DNA from: an uncultured Alphaproteobacteria bacterium
GTDB taxonomy: Bacteria; Pseudomonadota; Alphaproteobacteria; Caulobacterales; Aquidulcibacteraceae
Reading direction: 5' to 3'
NCBI GenBank assembly: GCA_937967725.1
Contig: CALBSY010000064.1
Coordinates: forward strand, 1-6,654
DNA: 6,654 nt
Shown here: piece by piece, positions 5,974 to 6,654 of the stretch
Layout of the letters: every line of letters starts with the position of its first letter
How positions within the stretch are numbered: position 1 is the stretch's first letter
Notes under the pieces: model-generated
What the model saw: the letters and a program-made list of their open reading frames with translations, nothing else
Database searches by the model: none
What the model was told of the DNA's origin: nothing
Program-made: the position numbers and the translations under genes

Positions 5974-6654
5974 CACGCTGGTTCCTGTTGGGTGATGCAG
6001 TGGAATGAGCCGCCGCCGGTGAGAATCGCACGCGACGGCAGGCCGATCACTTTGCGCCCAGGGAAGAGCGGCGCGAGCGCCTCGACCGCCGCTTCACCAC
6101 TCGCCGAATACGTCGGCACAACCACGGTCGAGTTGCCGATTAGGAAATTCATGTGGCTCGCCGCCGTCGCGTCGCCATCCTCGTCGAGCACCGGGCCGGG
6201 CGAGGGAATACGGATCACTTCAAGCTTACGCCCGCGCGCGTCTGTCATCGCCGCCAGCGAGAGCGCGATCTCTTCCAACACTTCGATATTCGGATCGTCG
6301 GCGCCGAACGGCGTCTGGCAGACGACACGGCCGGGCGCGATGAAGCGAGCGAGATTGTCGATGTGTCCATCCGTATGGTCGTTGGCGAGGCCTTCATCGA
6401 GCCAGAGCACCTTTTCCACGCCGAGCGTGCGCTTCAGCTCCATCTCCGCAGCCGCCTCGGTCCAATGCGGGTTGCGATTTTTGTTGAGCAGACATTGGCG
6501 TGTCGTGAGGAGCGTGCCCTCACCGTCCATCTCGATGGCGCCGCCTTCGAGAATGAAATCGTGTAGCTTGTAGTCCGCCCCGGCCAGTAGCGCGATGCGC
6601 GCGCTGACTTCGTCGTCGTGCGTGGCATGTGTACTCCCTCGATGTGTCAAGGGT
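5973..6654 (-). CDS. aguA: Agmatine deiminase, C-terminal part (5' end outside window)
   Basis: AguA (guanidine-modifying pentein fold) converts agmatine to N-carbamoylputrescine and ammonia. The visible part, about 226 codons, covers roughly the last two thirds of a protein that is normally 330-370 residues. It shows ILEGGAIEMDGEGTLLTT with the catalytic-site Glu, CLLNKNRNP, NDHTDGHIDN with the catalytic His, and GGGSFHCITQQ with the nucleophilic Cys near the end. The IPSPG...DEDGD...ASHMNF region is the shorter form found in some alphaproteobacteria. The family segment FNxWGxKY should lie just before HDDEVSARIA, but in this frame the last 30 or so bases read PLTHRGSTHAT instead, so a frameshift or poor sequence at the edge is possible. 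The TTG at 6650 should not be taken as the start. The stop TGA (5975-5973) overlaps the aguB start. Confidence 0.93.
   Translation of the reverse strand, partial: PLTHRGSTHATHDDEVSARIALLAGADYKLHDFILEGGAIEMDGEGTLLTTRQCLLNKNRNPHWTEAAAEMELKRTLGVEKVLWLDEGLANDHTDGHIDNLARFIAPGRVVCQTPFGADDPNIEVLEEIALSLAAMTDARGRKLEVIRIPSPGPVLDEDGDATAASHMNFLIGNSTVVVPTYSASGEAAVEALAPLFPGRKVIGLPSRAILTGGGSFHCITQQEPA

Noticed and set aside
5941..6573. Long plus-strand reading frame of 210 codons opposite aguA
   Set aside because: It is Ser/Ala/Arg-rich without any recognisable motif and lies exactly opposite strongly conserved AguA sequence. It is a shadow of high-GC codon use.
6645..6650. Perfect TTGACA (-35 consensus) on the minus strand
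   Set aside because: It lies inside the aguA reading frame, and there is no TATAAT-like element 16-18 bases downstream. It is most likely a chance match.
1..6654. CRISPR arrays, tRNA or rRNA genes, insertion sequences, phage or defence genes
   Set aside because: By eye, no spaced repeats, no cloverleaf sequence and no transposase or integrase motifs were found. The content is ordinary metabolic and housekeeping genes.

Overview
The window is about 6.65 kb of GC-rich, densely packed chromosomal DNA. Gene content and protein style point to an alphaproteobacterium, probably of the Caulobacterales/Hyphomonadales or sphingomonad type. The signs are a PraR-like XRE regulator, a HisN-type histidinol-phosphatase, an AguA with the short 'DEDG...ASxMNF' version of its C-terminal half, and a TypA. 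This placement is from memory of the families, not from a search. Genes run off both edges: typA lacks its start on the left and aguA lacks its start on the right.

Layout. (1) At 2-1276 (+) lies the C-terminal two thirds of the ribosome-associated GTPase TypA/BipA. (2) At 1273-1710 (-), converging on typA, is a small predicted lipoprotein of unknown function; the two genes share a TTAA at their stops. (3) At 1711-1965 is a GC-rich divergent intergenic region. (4) At 1966-2370 (+) is an XRE/Cro-CI regulator followed by a strong intrinsic terminator at 2397-2426. (5) At 2478-3225 (+) is hisN, split into two frames. Roughly 40-50 bases that should encode the metal-binding GEE segment are absent, so it is read here as a pseudogene or a sequence error. 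(6) At 3222-4469 (+), overlapping hisN by ATGA, is a class C beta-lactamase-family serine hydrolase. (7) On the minus strand, reading right to left, is an aguA-aguB-frnE cluster (6654 to 4466) whose genes touch or overlap by about one base. It converges on the serine hydrolase with a shared CTAG at the stops.

How the genes work together. AguA and AguB form a complete two-step route from agmatine through N-carbamoylputrescine to putrescine, so this cluster is a polyamine module. A cytoplasmic DsbA-fold FrnE-like protein is attached to it and its link is not obvious. hisN would supply the last phosphatase step of histidine synthesis before histidinol oxidation. The serine hydrolase looks translationally coupled to it. 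TypA, the lipoprotein and the XRE regulator look like unrelated single-gene units.

No CRISPR array, mobile element, tRNA or rRNA was seen, and I did not find a convincing new multi-gene system. The observations most worth a second look are the hisN lesion, the frame conflict at the 5' edge of aguA, and the two convergent gene pairs that share palindromic stop codons.
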